Below are positions 1-7,782 of a DNA stretch of 42,835 bases, piece by piece (position 1 is the first letter of the stretch; the number at the start of each line of letters is the position of its first letter). The position numbers and the translations under genes are program-made. This stretch comes from Kalymmatonema hyalinum WJT4-NPBG1. Its GTDB lineage: Bacteria > Cyanobacteriota > Cyanobacteriia > Cyanobacteriales > Nostocaceae. The notes below the pieces were generated by a model that saw only the letters and a list, made by a program, of their open reading frames with translations, did no database searches and had not been told where the DNA came from. The DNA is taken from contig JAHHIB010000078.1 of assembly GCA_019359075.1 (NCBI GenBank), forward strand, positions 1 through 42,835. The letters run 5' to 3'.

Positions 1-82
1 CCTACTCTCGGTGTGGATGGGGTCGATGACCCTTTTACGTGAGGACAAGGCGAAGAACAGCCTTGGAGGCTAGGAGCCTCAC

Positions 83-601
83 TTATTGGAGGGAGTTACC
101 CTCTTGGTGTACGACTTCGTGTCGCACAATATTAATGTAGTACGTGCCATTCTGCCGCTTCAGCAATGTTGCTGTTTTAGGTGTTTGTCCCTTCAATAAA
201 CCTCGCTGGTAGTTGCCAATAGCGAGTTTAAACCGCGAGCGCCCGCCAAGCAGTCTCAAGCTAACTGTCCAGTCATGTTCCCGAAAACTGAACACCCGTT
301 CATCATAGGTAGCGCTAGTTGGAGCAAACTTGCGTACAGGCTTACTCTTGTGTTTTGCTGTCTTGCGGTTGCTAGCAACTCGTCTAACTGCCTGAATTGC
401 CAACTGGGAAGACAGACCAAATCTAGCTCTGACATTGCTGTAGACCAACGACTGCATAGCCTGCTCGTTAGTCAACCCTGGCTTTACAGTCCTGTTCGTA
501 TATTCGCAAGCATCGGCGAACGCCTGCAACAACTCGTCAATTTTGGCAACTTGTTCAGGTGTGACTTGGAGCTTACAAGATACAGTCAGGACTTGTTTCA
601 T
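83..601 (-). pseudogene. tnpB: IS200/IS605-family TnpB transposase, N-terminal fragment
   Basis: The 172-residue product resembles the N-terminal half of cyanobacterial TnpB (OrfB) proteins: it opens MKQVLTVSCKLQVTPEQ, then has a helical region with FADACEYTNR and the basic stretch RRVASNRKTAKHKSK, and ends just after the YYINIVRHEV strand. In intact TnpB the RuvC-like nuclease core, with its catalytic Asp/Glu/Asp and zinc ribbon, follows at this point. None of it is present, so the protein cannot be an active RNA-guided nuclease. The ATG at 601 is a credible native start. A hairpin about 90 nt upstream of it (691-715) fits the element's left end. No downstream end is recognisable in the 82 bases that remain, so the 3' half was lost by deletion. 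A regulatory role for the remnant cannot be excluded but nothing supports one. Confidence 0.82.
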
Positions 602-680
602 AGCCTAATCATATCTCAAAGGCAAGAACTATTTGTTATTCATCCAAAATTATTGGTTGCCTCCGTTCCTACGGCAACCC

Positions 681-725
681 GGCTACCTCGCCCACCTTAC
701 TTCGTTGAAGGTGGGGACTCCCGCG
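681..725 (-). mobile_element. IS200/IS605 end hairpin (left end of the truncated tnpB element)
   Basis: CCCACCTT (691-698) and AAGGTGGG (708-715) form a perfect 8-bp stem with a 9-nt loop, about 90 nt upstream of the tnpB start. Read on the minus strand, stem and flanks (GCGGGAGTCCCCACC, loop containing AACGAAGT) closely match the hairpin at 42574-42607. Subterminal imperfect hairpins are what TnpA recognises in IS200/IS605 elements. The assignment as an element end is inferred from position and from this second copy. Confidence 0.6.
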
Positions 726-760
726 CTACCGTTGAACATCTGAGTTGGAGAGCGAACTGA

Positions 761-919
761 GGCAAAAAAAAACTGCGATTGAGCAAGTGGTATGGTAGAA
801 TCCGATGTTGGTACGATATGCTCAGCACAATTGTGCAAGCAAAGCAATTCAACCCTGATGATGCCAAATTGGTTGTCATCTGGCGAGACTTGTTGGAGTG
901 TGAACGAATAGGTAATTAA
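761..919 (+). pseudogene. Possible 3' remnant of an unidentified gene
   Basis: Right after the IS end the plus strand holds 52 open codons ending at TAA 917-919, with an in-frame TGA at 758-760 and no plausible start. The translation (includes LRLSKWYGRIRCWYDM and AKLVVIWRDLLECERI) has a protein-like composition with Trp and hydrophobic residues spaced as in helices. I do not recognise the family. It could be the tail of a gene cut by the neighbouring insertion element, or chance. Confidence 0.25.
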
Positions 920-943
920 GTCTAAATCTTTGAAATAATTATG

Positions 944-3721
944 TTAGCGAAGCTCTGTGCAAAGCGGAGCATTACGAATGATCTGCTCAATGAACGCCAG
1001 ATTTTCTTGGCTTTCAGCTTGCTTAAGATATTCAATGGCAATCTGTCCGACAGCAGGTTGCTCGCTCGAAATAGCAACTAACAACTCTACAGTCTGACGA
1101 AGTTGAATTTTTTCTAATTGCCGATTCGTGACAATCGGCAGGGTAATAGCAGTAACCACAAGTCCAATCATCGGTGGGACAGTCGGAATCCACCAAGCCT
1201 GTAAAAAGGCAAGGTAGGCAGTTCCCATGAGTCCTCCCCCTGCGATCGCAACAGCAGTGACTATAGATGTGGGTGACTTGATCTGCCAACCTAACGCAGC
1301 CCCCACTCCAGACCAAAGCAAAACCCAAAGCAACTCAACTGGTTTAGACCAAACCTTTAGCAGTGGTCGTCCTTGCAGCGCAGCATTCAAAATCATGCTA
1401 GTGATATTAGCATGGATCGTTACTCCTGCCATTTGTTTGGGCGAACCAAACGTCCGACTGCTGTAAGGTGTTTGAAACAAGTCGTTGAGGCTTTCTGCCG
1501 TGGAGCCAATCAGGACGACGCGATCGCGCACCAACTCTTGTGGTATCTTATTAGCTAACAAATCTGTGATCGAGAACGTCTCAAACTGTTTTTGAGTGCC
1601 GTGAAAATTGAGCAAAATTTGATAACCCCCTGCATCAGCCCGGACATAGCCTCCGTCATTCGGTTGAAAGGGAACAAAAACTGCTTTCCCGATCTGAATT
1701 TGCTCGCGATTGTTGCCTTGGGGTTTGGGGGTGATGCCAAGAGCTTCTAAGTAGCGTAGTGCTAGCTGCAAACCTAGATTGAGGTGTAACGAAGAGTCTT
1801 CGAGTTGAATGCTAAGCAAGGCGCGACGTAACTTGCCATCCCCATCTAAAACCTGATCGGCAAGACCCACCTGACCTAATTGTGCTAAAACTGGGGGCGG
1901 TGCAACTTGGTTACCCACCGCCTTCTCAATGCCAATCAGATTCGGAGTCGTTTTATATTGTTCTACTAATTCCTGAGAACCTGGTTTCACAGGCAAATCT
2001 CGATACAAATCCAGTCCTATCGCTCTGGGTTTAGAGCTTTTTAATTTCTGGATTGCTTGAGCCAATACCCGATCCGGCAGAGGATACTGACCTATTTGCT
2101 GAATATCTGGCTCGTCAATTGTAATAATGGTAATGCGAGGGTCAACTTCTGCTGGAGGACGTGTCTGAAAAAAGCGATCTAGCATCGTCCACTCCATCCC
2201 CTGTAGGAGCCCGGTAAAACGTACAAGAATAACCAAACTAGCAACTCCAGAGGCAATGGTTGCAATCCAACATTTGCCCAAATTTAGTTTTTGGGCGTTT
2301 CGTTTCGCGGTTTTGCGTGCGTCAGCCAGTATTTGATTCGCTTGCTGCGCGGCAAATACGGCAAATTCAGCCTTTTCTCGTTCGATTTGTCTTGCTTGTT
2401 TTTCTTGTGCTAAATCGGTTTCAACTTTTCGCTTCGCAAGTTCCTGGCTGGCAGCGAGAAAGCGATAATCTAAGTCACTGAGCCTTTTATCTTTTGACCA
2501 AGCCAGTCCTTGCTGCAATGCGATCCCTACTAGAAGCTGTGACTCATCTTGTTGATTGGAAGCAATCCAAGCCTTGAAGTGTTGCGCGTAGGGACGCAAA
2601 TTCTCCATGTGTCTCGCAACCCATTCTGAATTAAAGACTGCTTGATAGATTGGGTTTTTCACCTTCAGGTATCCCTGGTGATTCACAACCAAACCTGACA
2701 GAAGCAGTTCAATTTGTTCTCGACTGTCATCGGTTGGCACGTCTTCAAGAGCGAGAATTTGTTGATATATGCCAAGTGTTCGACTTGCAATTTGCTCCGA
2801 AGCAAGCAGGCGATCGCGAATCGTCCGCAAATGTTCCGGCTCATCCTGAGATTCCCAGTTGTGGATGATGTGTGACCTAACGATACTTTCCACCCAAAAT
2901 GCTTCTGTACCAGGGGGAATCGTCAGCGTCCCACTTACTGTATCTTGACTTGAACTGACAACCAACTTACACAGCTTTTGCGTCAGAAACGGTTGTCCTC
3001 CTGTCCAAGCTAAGATTTCTTGCAGAATGACCTGGGCATCACCGGCTTTAACTTCTAATCCATGAGCCAATGGCTGCACTTCGTTTATACTAAAGCCTTT
3101 GAGCTGTATCGATTTACCAATATTAAACGGAGTACGCTTGGGATCTTGAATTAAATCTGATGGTGTTGTCACACCAAAGATCACAAATGTGATGCGGTTG
3201 TATTCTGGATCGATCGCTCTGCGATTATAACAAAACCGAATCAAGGCAAAAAAGTCATCAACAGAAAAATCAAGGCTCTTGATACTATCAACTTCATCAA
3301 TGAAGATAAACAGTCTCTCGTCAGGAAACTGAACCAGCAGCACTTCGGAAATAAACCGACTCAGTCTCTGAAGTAAAGGGATATCTTCGTGATCCCGCCA
3401 CCAAGCTTTTAAGTTAATTTTCCCAAGCAGCTTGAAACCTAACCATAACTCAGCAACCACTCCCTTGTACCACTGGTCTGGAGTAATATTTTTACAGCCA
3501 ATATTGGTCATATCTACAGTGCTGCATCTAAACCCATCTTGTTGCAGCCGATGCCGAGTTCTTACCAGAAGTGAGGACTTGCCCATTTGTCGGGAGTTAA
3601 GGACATAGCAAAATTCACCCCCCTTCAGCGCTTCATAAAGGTGCTCATCAGCTTGTCGTTCTACATAGCTAGGAGCATCAATCGTTAGACTACCGCCGAC
3701 TTGATATGTGTAACGGTTCAT
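944..3721 (-). CDS. AAA-like ATPase domain protein with CHASE2 sensor domain
   Basis: This 925-residue protein has three parts. Residues 1-380 form an AAA-like (AAA_35-type) NTPase module with Walker [11 protein letters not shown] (about 42-51) and Walker B LFIFIDEVDS (about 137-146). A charged, coiled-coil-like linker rich in K/E/Q/A runs from about 400 to 480. A membrane segment (about 484-505) leads into a CHASE2 extracytoplasmic sensor domain (MLDRFFQTRPP, IITIDEPDIQQIGQYPLPD), followed by three hydrophobic segments (about 797-867) and a short cytoplasmic tail. CHASE2 domains usually feed kinases, cyclases or diguanylate cyclases. Here no output domain follows, so the N-terminal ATPase is the likely effector. 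ATG 3721 matches the start of the paralogue at 36515, whose first 380 residues align almost without gaps. The ligand and partner are unknown. Confidence 0.88.
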   Translation of the reverse strand: MNRYTYQVGGSLTIDAPSYVERQADEHLYEALKGGEFCYVLNSRQMGKSSLLVRTRHRLQQDGFRCSTVDMTNIGCKNITPDQWYKGVVAELWLGFKLLGKINLKAWWRDHEDIPLLQRLSRFISEVLLVQFPDERLFIFIDEVDSIKSLDFSVDDFFALIRFCYNRRAIDPEYNRITFVIFGVTTPSDLIQDPKRTPFNIGKSIQLKGFSINEVQPLAHGLEVKAGDAQVILQEILAWTGGQPFLTQKLCKLVVSSSQDTVSGTLTIPPGTEAFWVESIVRSHIIHNWESQDEPEHLRTIRDRLLASEQIASRTLGIYQQILALEDVPTDDSREQIELLLSGLVVNHQGYLKVKNPIYQAVFNSEWVARHMENLRPYAQHFKAWIASNQQDESQLLVGIALQQGLAWSKDKRLSDLDYRFLAASQELAKRKVETDLAQEKQARQIEREKAEFAVFAAQQANQILADARKTAKRNAQKLNLGKCWIATIASGVASLVILVRFTGLLQGMEWTMLDRFFQTRPPAEVDPRITIITIDEPDIQQIGQYPLPDRVLAQAIQKLKSSKPRAIGLDLYRDLPVKPGSQELVEQYKTTPNLIGIEKAVGNQVAPPPVLAQLGQVGLADQVLDGDGKLRRALLSIQLEDSSLHLNLGLQLALRYLEALGITPKPQGNNREQIQIGKAVFVPFQPNDGGYVRADAGGYQILLNFHGTQKQFETFSITDLLANKIPQELVRDRVVLIGSTAESLNDLFQTPYSSRTFGSPKQMAGVTIHANITSMILNAALQGRPLLKVWSKPVELLWVLLWSGVGAALGWQIKSPTSIVTAVAIAGGGLMGTAYLAFLQAWWIPTVPPMIGLVVTAITLPIVTNRQLEKIQLRQTVELLVAISSEQPAVGQIAIEYLKQAESQENLAFIEQIIRNAPLCTELR

Positions 3722-4803
3722 TTGAAAATCTGAAGGTGTAGTAGACTTGGTAGCTTAGCATAATTTTATACTTACTATTATTTAGCAGTGAATCAATTCA
3801 TTATGACGCTATCCACAGGAACCACGTTGGAAAGACAAATTCTTCACAAATTTTTATTGGTATAGAACCTGAATTGATAAATTTAGGTTTATGTGTTTAT
3901 TTTTTATCTTCTATAGATTGTATTTGTCAAGTTCATCATTCTTGAAGCTTATAAATAGTGACGTTTATAGGTCTCCCAGCTATTTAGTGTAAAAACGAGT
4001 CACTCCAACGCACTACAGCAGCACTTTCATTTGTAGAAATCCCTCGTCACAGACGCTTTCTACAAGTCAACCATTGCTTGGCTCAGAAGTCTTCCCGTTT
4101 TCAAAATAATTGAAAATCTAATATTTACGAGAAAAGACAGGTGGAAAGCTATTCTCAGCCTTTTAGGGAATTGACTTAATATAATTGTAAATCTAACATA
4201 GAAAACCATCCTTCTCAAGACATAATTATGCCAGATCAGGGTAAGTAGGTCAATGTTTGTAAAGGGGTTATATTGGTGAGTGTATTTCCCATAGAGCAAT
4301 TCTTGTCAAACTATAAGCAAAAGTTTATACATACTTTTCTTACCTTTTCTACCATTAACAAAATATTTCTAAAATCATGTTTAATTCAATTCAATTTTTT
4401 ACCTACTTTTCTTACTTTTGCCACATTATTGATTGTCAAATCATGATTCAAGTACCCCAATTATCTAAGACATGAATCATTTTTTTTTTGAAATTTTAAA
4501 AAATATAAAATAATTGCCGAATAAATCTACAATGTTGTATGATAATTCACAGAAAGTACTACTTGCGAAAAAAAGACTGATGCTGTATTATGACCGCAAG
4601 CACTACTAAATTTAAGAGAATGTTTGGGGATATGTCGTGCAAACCATCTCCGAACGCAACACTCTGTTTAGGTAATTTGAGAAATCAAATTTTAGCTTTT
4701 ATAGAGCCTAAAGATGTAGACTCTTAGTTTAGACACTTACAGCGTCCGAATTTTTAAACTGTTGTTGACTAGCCACATATCTGTATGTAAATTAAATAGC
4801 TAA
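3722..4803. other. AT-rich intergenic region with pyrimidine-tract repeats
   Basis: About 1.1 kb with no convincing coding frame. The short open frames lack ribosome-binding sites and have biased, low-complexity translations. The upstream region of the CHASE2 gene (minus strand) is included. Two polypyrimidine tracts stand out at 4333-4353 (ACTTTTCTTACC, TTTTCTACC) and 4395-4424 (CTACTTTTCTTACTTTTGCC). They belong to a dispersed repeat family also seen at 10209-10231, 10455-10474 and, inverted, at 39825-39860. No tRNA or other structured RNA was recognised. Confidence 0.5.
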
Positions 4804-4829
4804 TTGTTGAGTTTTCTTTCTTTGTGGGC

Positions 4830-5120
4830 ATTGCTCACCCTCCTTTGTATCTCCTGCGGAGACGCTACGCGCGTTGGTTGCGCCTGTCCTCCGGACTTAG
4901 GCAGTTCCTACCCTGCAGGAACGCGTTCCGCCTACAACGGGGCGAACCCCAACGCCAGTGACCTGCACTGGCTTCTGGATCTAAGCCCTGAGTCCTTACG
5001 GACACGCTGCGCGAACAGTGCTGGCGGGAGCAACGGACTGCGAACCAATATCTCAAATGTTCATCACATAGGCTTTTATGGGCTTTAGCCCTACCTAGGA
5101 TTTGTAGCCTAACCATAGAA
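4830..5120. repeat. Composite GC-rich palindromic repeat with a conserved AT-richer flank
   Basis: A GC-rich block (about 4850-5045) is built from short repetitive palindromic motifs such as CTCCTGCGGAGACGCTACGC, CCTGCAGG and CCCCAACG, which are unlike the surrounding AT-rich DNA. It abuts a flank starting AATATCTCAAATGT at 5047 and ending near 5117 with ATTTGTAGCCTAACCATA. The same flank, diverged, occurs at 36324-36496, where a different GC-rich block sits inside it. Open frames across this block are products of the repeat and not genes. It is best described as a MITE-like dispersed repeat that has collected smaller palindromes. Confidence 0.6.
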
Positions 5121-5137
5121 TAAGCCCTGTCAATAGC

Positions 5138-5214
5138 TAATTGTTCAGGCGCTTTCGTTGGGCATTTATTAAACCACAATTGAATAAATAATTGTTCAGG
5201 CGCTTTCCTTGGGC
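5138..5214 (+). repeat. 26-bp direct repeat, two copies
   Basis: TAATTGTTCAGGCGCTTTC begins at 5138 and again at 5189. The 26-nt copies differ at one position (CGTTGGGC versus CCTTGGGC) and are 51 nt apart. The repeat lies immediately upstream of the zinc-ribbon-like hypothetical gene. Function unknown; it may be a footprint of slippage or of a mobile repeat. Confidence 0.6.
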
Positions 5215-5280
5215 TTCGATGGTCTTTTTGATCTCAGTCCCGCCAACGGAGCCTTCTTGTTATCTGTGGTGTATTTATCA

Positions 5281-5901
5281 ATGAGGGAGGTTGAATTGCA
5301 AAGAAGGTGTGACCAAAATCGAAAACGTTCAAAACGACGCCCTCTTTACTGTCCGATTCATGGATGCTATCTCGATAGTGTCAGTCAAAAATATTCATTG
5401 TTTGCTAATCGCACCGCACCACTCCACCCAGGAAGACTCACTAGACACAATGCCCTCATATTGCTAGAAACTGAAACCGCAGTTCATTTAGAAAGTCAAT
5501 GGTTGGAAGCATTCTGGTGCGATCAGTGCCAAGAAACGAAGTGGTATCACGTTCAAAAGAGCGTTAGCAAAGGGGCTCTTCAAAAGGTTTGCACTTATGA
5601 CGTGTCGGTAGCACCACCAAAAATTTGGCAGCAAGCAGTGGGGGTCATTCACCCCAATGGAAATCCTTCTGTAGGAGAATTTATCGCAGACATGCAAAAA
5701 GGTTTGACTACGAAGGCTGCAAGGACTTCCGGTTTAAAAGTTGAGCGGTGTTGTAGTCGCCAGTCAGTTAAGTATGCTCGCTTAACATCGATTCACTCAT
5801 CACAAACCTCACCGTTCCCTATACACCAATACCGTTCAGTTATCGTTCATTCTAAATCTTTTGTCTGGAATCCGGTCAATAATACTAAGCATATCGGATA
5901 A
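5281..5901 (+). CDS. Cys/His-rich hypothetical protein, apparently frameshifted near the C-terminus
   Basis: ATG 5281 is preferred because the frame upstream, back to TTG 5209, runs through a repeat. The N-terminal half has CPIHGC (a Cys-x2-His-x-Cys arrangement), then about 75 residues later CDQC (Cys-x2-Cys) and KWYHV, so a zinc ribbon is plausible. I do not recognise a characterised family. After the A5 run at 5696-5700 the frame becomes low-quality, Ser-rich sequence to 5901. One additional A would give MQKRFDYEGCKDFRFKS and a stop at 5742-5744, a far more protein-like ending. I infer a 1-nt deletion in the A-tract, so the ancestral protein would be about 155 residues. It stands alone, upstream of the exopolysaccharide locus. 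Confidence 0.55.
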   Translation: MREVELQRRCDQNRKRSKRRPLYCPIHGCYLDSVSQKYSLFANRTAPLHPGRLTRHNALILLETETAVHLESQWLEAFWCDQCQETKWYHVQKSVSKGALQKVCTYDVSVAPPKIWQQAVGVIHPNGNPSVGEFIADMQKGLTTKAARTSGLKVERCCSRQSVKYARLTSIHSSQTSPFPIHQYRSVIVHSKSFVWNPVNNTKHIG

Positions 5902-5965
5902 TGTTAAGAACTCCTTTCATCAGGTCTGTACTCTACTGGAATGCTATTAACGATACTAAGCATAT
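5865..5965 (+). repeat. Imperfect 30-bp direct repeat, 71-nt period
   Basis: CTGGAAT...ATACTAAGCATAT occurs at 5865-5894 and 5936-5965, with about 24 of 30 positions identical by eye. It lies in the spacer after the frameshifted gene, which suggests a local duplication of non-coding DNA. Confidence 0.45.
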
Positions 5966-6001
5966 GTACTCTAAGTTACAAATGCTAGTGTTAACCATGT
6001 T

Positions 6002-6026
6002 CCCCTCCCAATGTATTTTGGAGGGG
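6002..6026. terminator. Weak terminator-like hairpin
   Basis: CCCCTCC (6002-6008) pairs with GGAGGGG (6020-6026) around an 11-nt loop. No T-run follows, so it is at best a weak or factor-dependent terminator between the hypothetical gene and the xylanase gene. Confidence 0.3.
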
Positions 6027-6114
6027 ATTCTACTATGTCATCACCTGTTAGTCACTGAAAACGCAACTTGGGTGAAAAAGTCAGATCTTCTTGGTTTTAG
6101 TTGCCTTTATTTAT

Positions 6115-7281
6115 ATGTTTAAAAACTCCTCAGTGAGCAGACGTCGTTTGTTATACTTCGGTGCATCAGGTCTGGCAGGGGCGATCGCTGTTGCAGTCGC
6201 AAAAGATAGATTACCAATGTACCCTAGCCAAGCGCTTGACAATCTAACAAGAGATTTTAAAGTTGCTGGGCAAACTCCTTTAAAGGGGCGTGCTACGGCT
6301 AAGGGATTAATTTATGGAGCAGCTTCTGGACAAGATTTTCTTGCCTCAGACAAAAAATTACAGGCTAGTATTGTTCGGGAGTGCGGCATTTTGGTGCCGG
6401 AGAACGAGCTTAAGTGGCAATTTTTACGCCCTCGTCCAGACGTATATGACTTTAGCAGATCAGATTGGCTTGCTCAATTTGCCCGCACTCACAAAATGCT
6501 TTTTCGAGGACATACTTTAGTTTGGTATCAGCAGTTACCTGAGTGGTTTAAGGAAGTCGTTAACCGCCAGAATGCGGAAAAATTTTTGGTGGAACATATA
6601 ACAACTGTGACTAAACGCTACGCTGGTCAAATGCATTCTTGGGATGTCGTCAACGAGGCAATTGAACCAGATGATCGACAAAAAGCAGGCTTGCGAAAAA
6701 GTCCGTGGCTCGAGTTTTTAGGTCCAGATTACATAGAGCTTGCCTATCGCGTTGCAGCTCAAGCGGACCCGAAAGCTATGTTAGTCTACAACGAAAACGC
6801 GCTGGAGTATAGCGGTCGCAAAGAAGAAGTCAAAAGAACCGCTGTTCTGAAACTATTAGAACGTTTGAAATCTAGAGGAACACCGATTCATGCCCTTGGT
6901 ATCCAATCTCACCTAGTTGCTCAAGAAGCTGCCTTAAATGCCAAAAAACTACGGAGTTTTCTCTCTGATGTGGCTAGTCTTGGTCTCAAAATTCTGATTA
7001 CCGAACTAGATGTGTCAGACCAAAAATTACCTTCAGATCCTGCTGTTCGCGATCGCATTGTCGCCGGTGTATACGAAGACTATCTTTCCGTGGTGCTAGA
7101 TGAAAAAGCTGTGATTGCGGTATTAAATTGGGGATTGAGCGATAGACACACCTGGCTTTCAACGTTTACTCCCCGCTCAGATGGTGCGCCAGTACGTCCT
7201 TTGCCACTAGATTCAAGCTTCAAACCCAAGTTGGCATGGAATGCTATGGCAAGAGCGTTTGATCAAGCTCGGAAACGTTGA
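6115..7281 (+). CDS. Exported GH10 endo-1,4-beta-xylanase-like glycoside hydrolase (Tat signal)
   Basis: A glycoside hydrolase family 10 TIM barrel of about 388 residues. The acid/base Glu lies in WDVVNEAIE (E181) and the nucleophile Glu in ITELDVSD (E297). Other GH10 landmarks are NELKWQFLRP, GHTLVWYQQLPEW and LNWGLSDRHTWL. ATG 6115 is chosen over 6091 because it gives a compact twin-arginine signal, SRRRLLYFGASGLAGA, so a folded enzyme is probably exported through the Tat pathway. Family members cleave beta-1,4-xylan or related beta-1,4-glycans. The first gene of the polysaccharide locus, it could trim or release the locus product or remodel wall polymers. A second GH10 gene lies at 28296-29705. 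The exact substrate is not readable from the sequence. Confidence 0.9.
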   Translation: MFKNSSVSRRRLLYFGASGLAGAIAVAVAKDRLPMYPSQALDNLTRDFKVAGQTPLKGRATAKGLIYGAASGQDFLASDKKLQASIVRECGILVPENELKWQFLRPRPDVYDFSRSDWLAQFARTHKMLFRGHTLVWYQQLPEWFKEVVNRQNAEKFLVEHITTVTKRYAGQMHSWDVVNEAIEPDDRQKAGLRKSPWLEFLGPDYIELAYRVAAQADPKAMLVYNENALEYSGRKEEVKRTAVLKLLERLKSRGTPIHALGIQSHLVAQEAALNAKKLRSFLSDVASLGLKILITELDVSDQKLPSDPAVRDRIVAGVYEDYLSVVLDEKAVIAVLNWGLSDRHTWLSTFTPRSDGAPVRPLPLDSSFKPKLAWNAMARAFDQARKR

Positions 7282-7356
7282 CCTTACACCCTTCTCAAGT
7301 CATCGAGCTTTTCTTTGTTGCAGAATTGAAAACTTATTGCTGATTCGGCTCAAATT

Positions 7357-7698
7357 ATGGAAAAAATGCTTGTCAATAAGATTGCAGTGATTCGACTCAA
7401 ACGTTCTTTAAATGCCGCTAATGCATTGGACTTTGAGCGGGAACTGACAACAGCCATAATGCAAAACGATTGTGCCACCTTATTAATAGATTTAGAGCAA
7501 GTAGAATCCTTGGACAGTGCCGGATTGATGGCTTTAGTATCAGGGCTGAAGTTGGCTCAGCGATTAGGACGGAGTTTGAGTCTTTGCTCTGTTTCGCCCA
7601 CAATTAAAATCATTTTTGAAGTTACCCAACTTGATAGGCTATTTGAGATATTTGAATGCCAATCTGCATTTACACGCACTTACTCCCTAAAGGTTTAA
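7357..7698 (+). CDS. STAS-domain anti-sigma factor antagonist
   Basis: The 113-residue protein is a single STAS domain of SpoIIAA/RsbV type. It shows the beta-strand VNKIAVIRLKRSLNAANA, the core CATLLIDLEQVESLDSAGLMAL with the usual phosphorylatable Ser in DSAGL (about residue 55), and a C-terminal VTQLDRLFEIF. Such proteins act in partner-switching circuits with an anti-sigma/Ser kinase (RsbW-like) and a PP2C phosphatase (RsbU-like). Neither partner is encoded in this window. Its place between the hydrolase and the first glycosyltransferase suggests a control on polysaccharide production, which is inference. Confidence 0.85.
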   Translation: MEKMLVNKIAVIRLKRSLNAANALDFERELTTAIMQNDCATLLIDLEQVESLDSAGLMALVSGLKLAQRLGRSLSLCSVSPTIKIIFEVTQLDRLFEIFECQSAFTRTYSLKV

Positions 7699-7782
7699 GT
7701 GGAGGGTGAAAACCGCTTTCCCAAAAAAAATGGTGTTTGGTTTTTAGCAGTTCTGTAGAAAGTCTTTGGAGGAACTATTTGA

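Noticed and set aside
275-760. 161-codon plus-strand frame over the truncated tnpB
   Set aside because: It is antisense to the recognisable tnpB fragment and shows no domain; the tnpB frame has the family motifs.
4060-4299. 79-codon minus-strand frame in the AT-rich spacer
   Set aside because: Low-complexity, no ribosome-binding site and no family pattern.
4804-5088. Open frames on both strands in the GC-rich block
   Set aside because: They are products of repetitive palindromic DNA; only a short peptide (LCDEHLRYW) recurs, and it is treated as a repeat property.
5901-6122. 73-codon plus-strand frame before the xylanase
   Set aside because: Crosses a direct repeat and a hairpin and overlaps the xylanase start; no protein-like composition.
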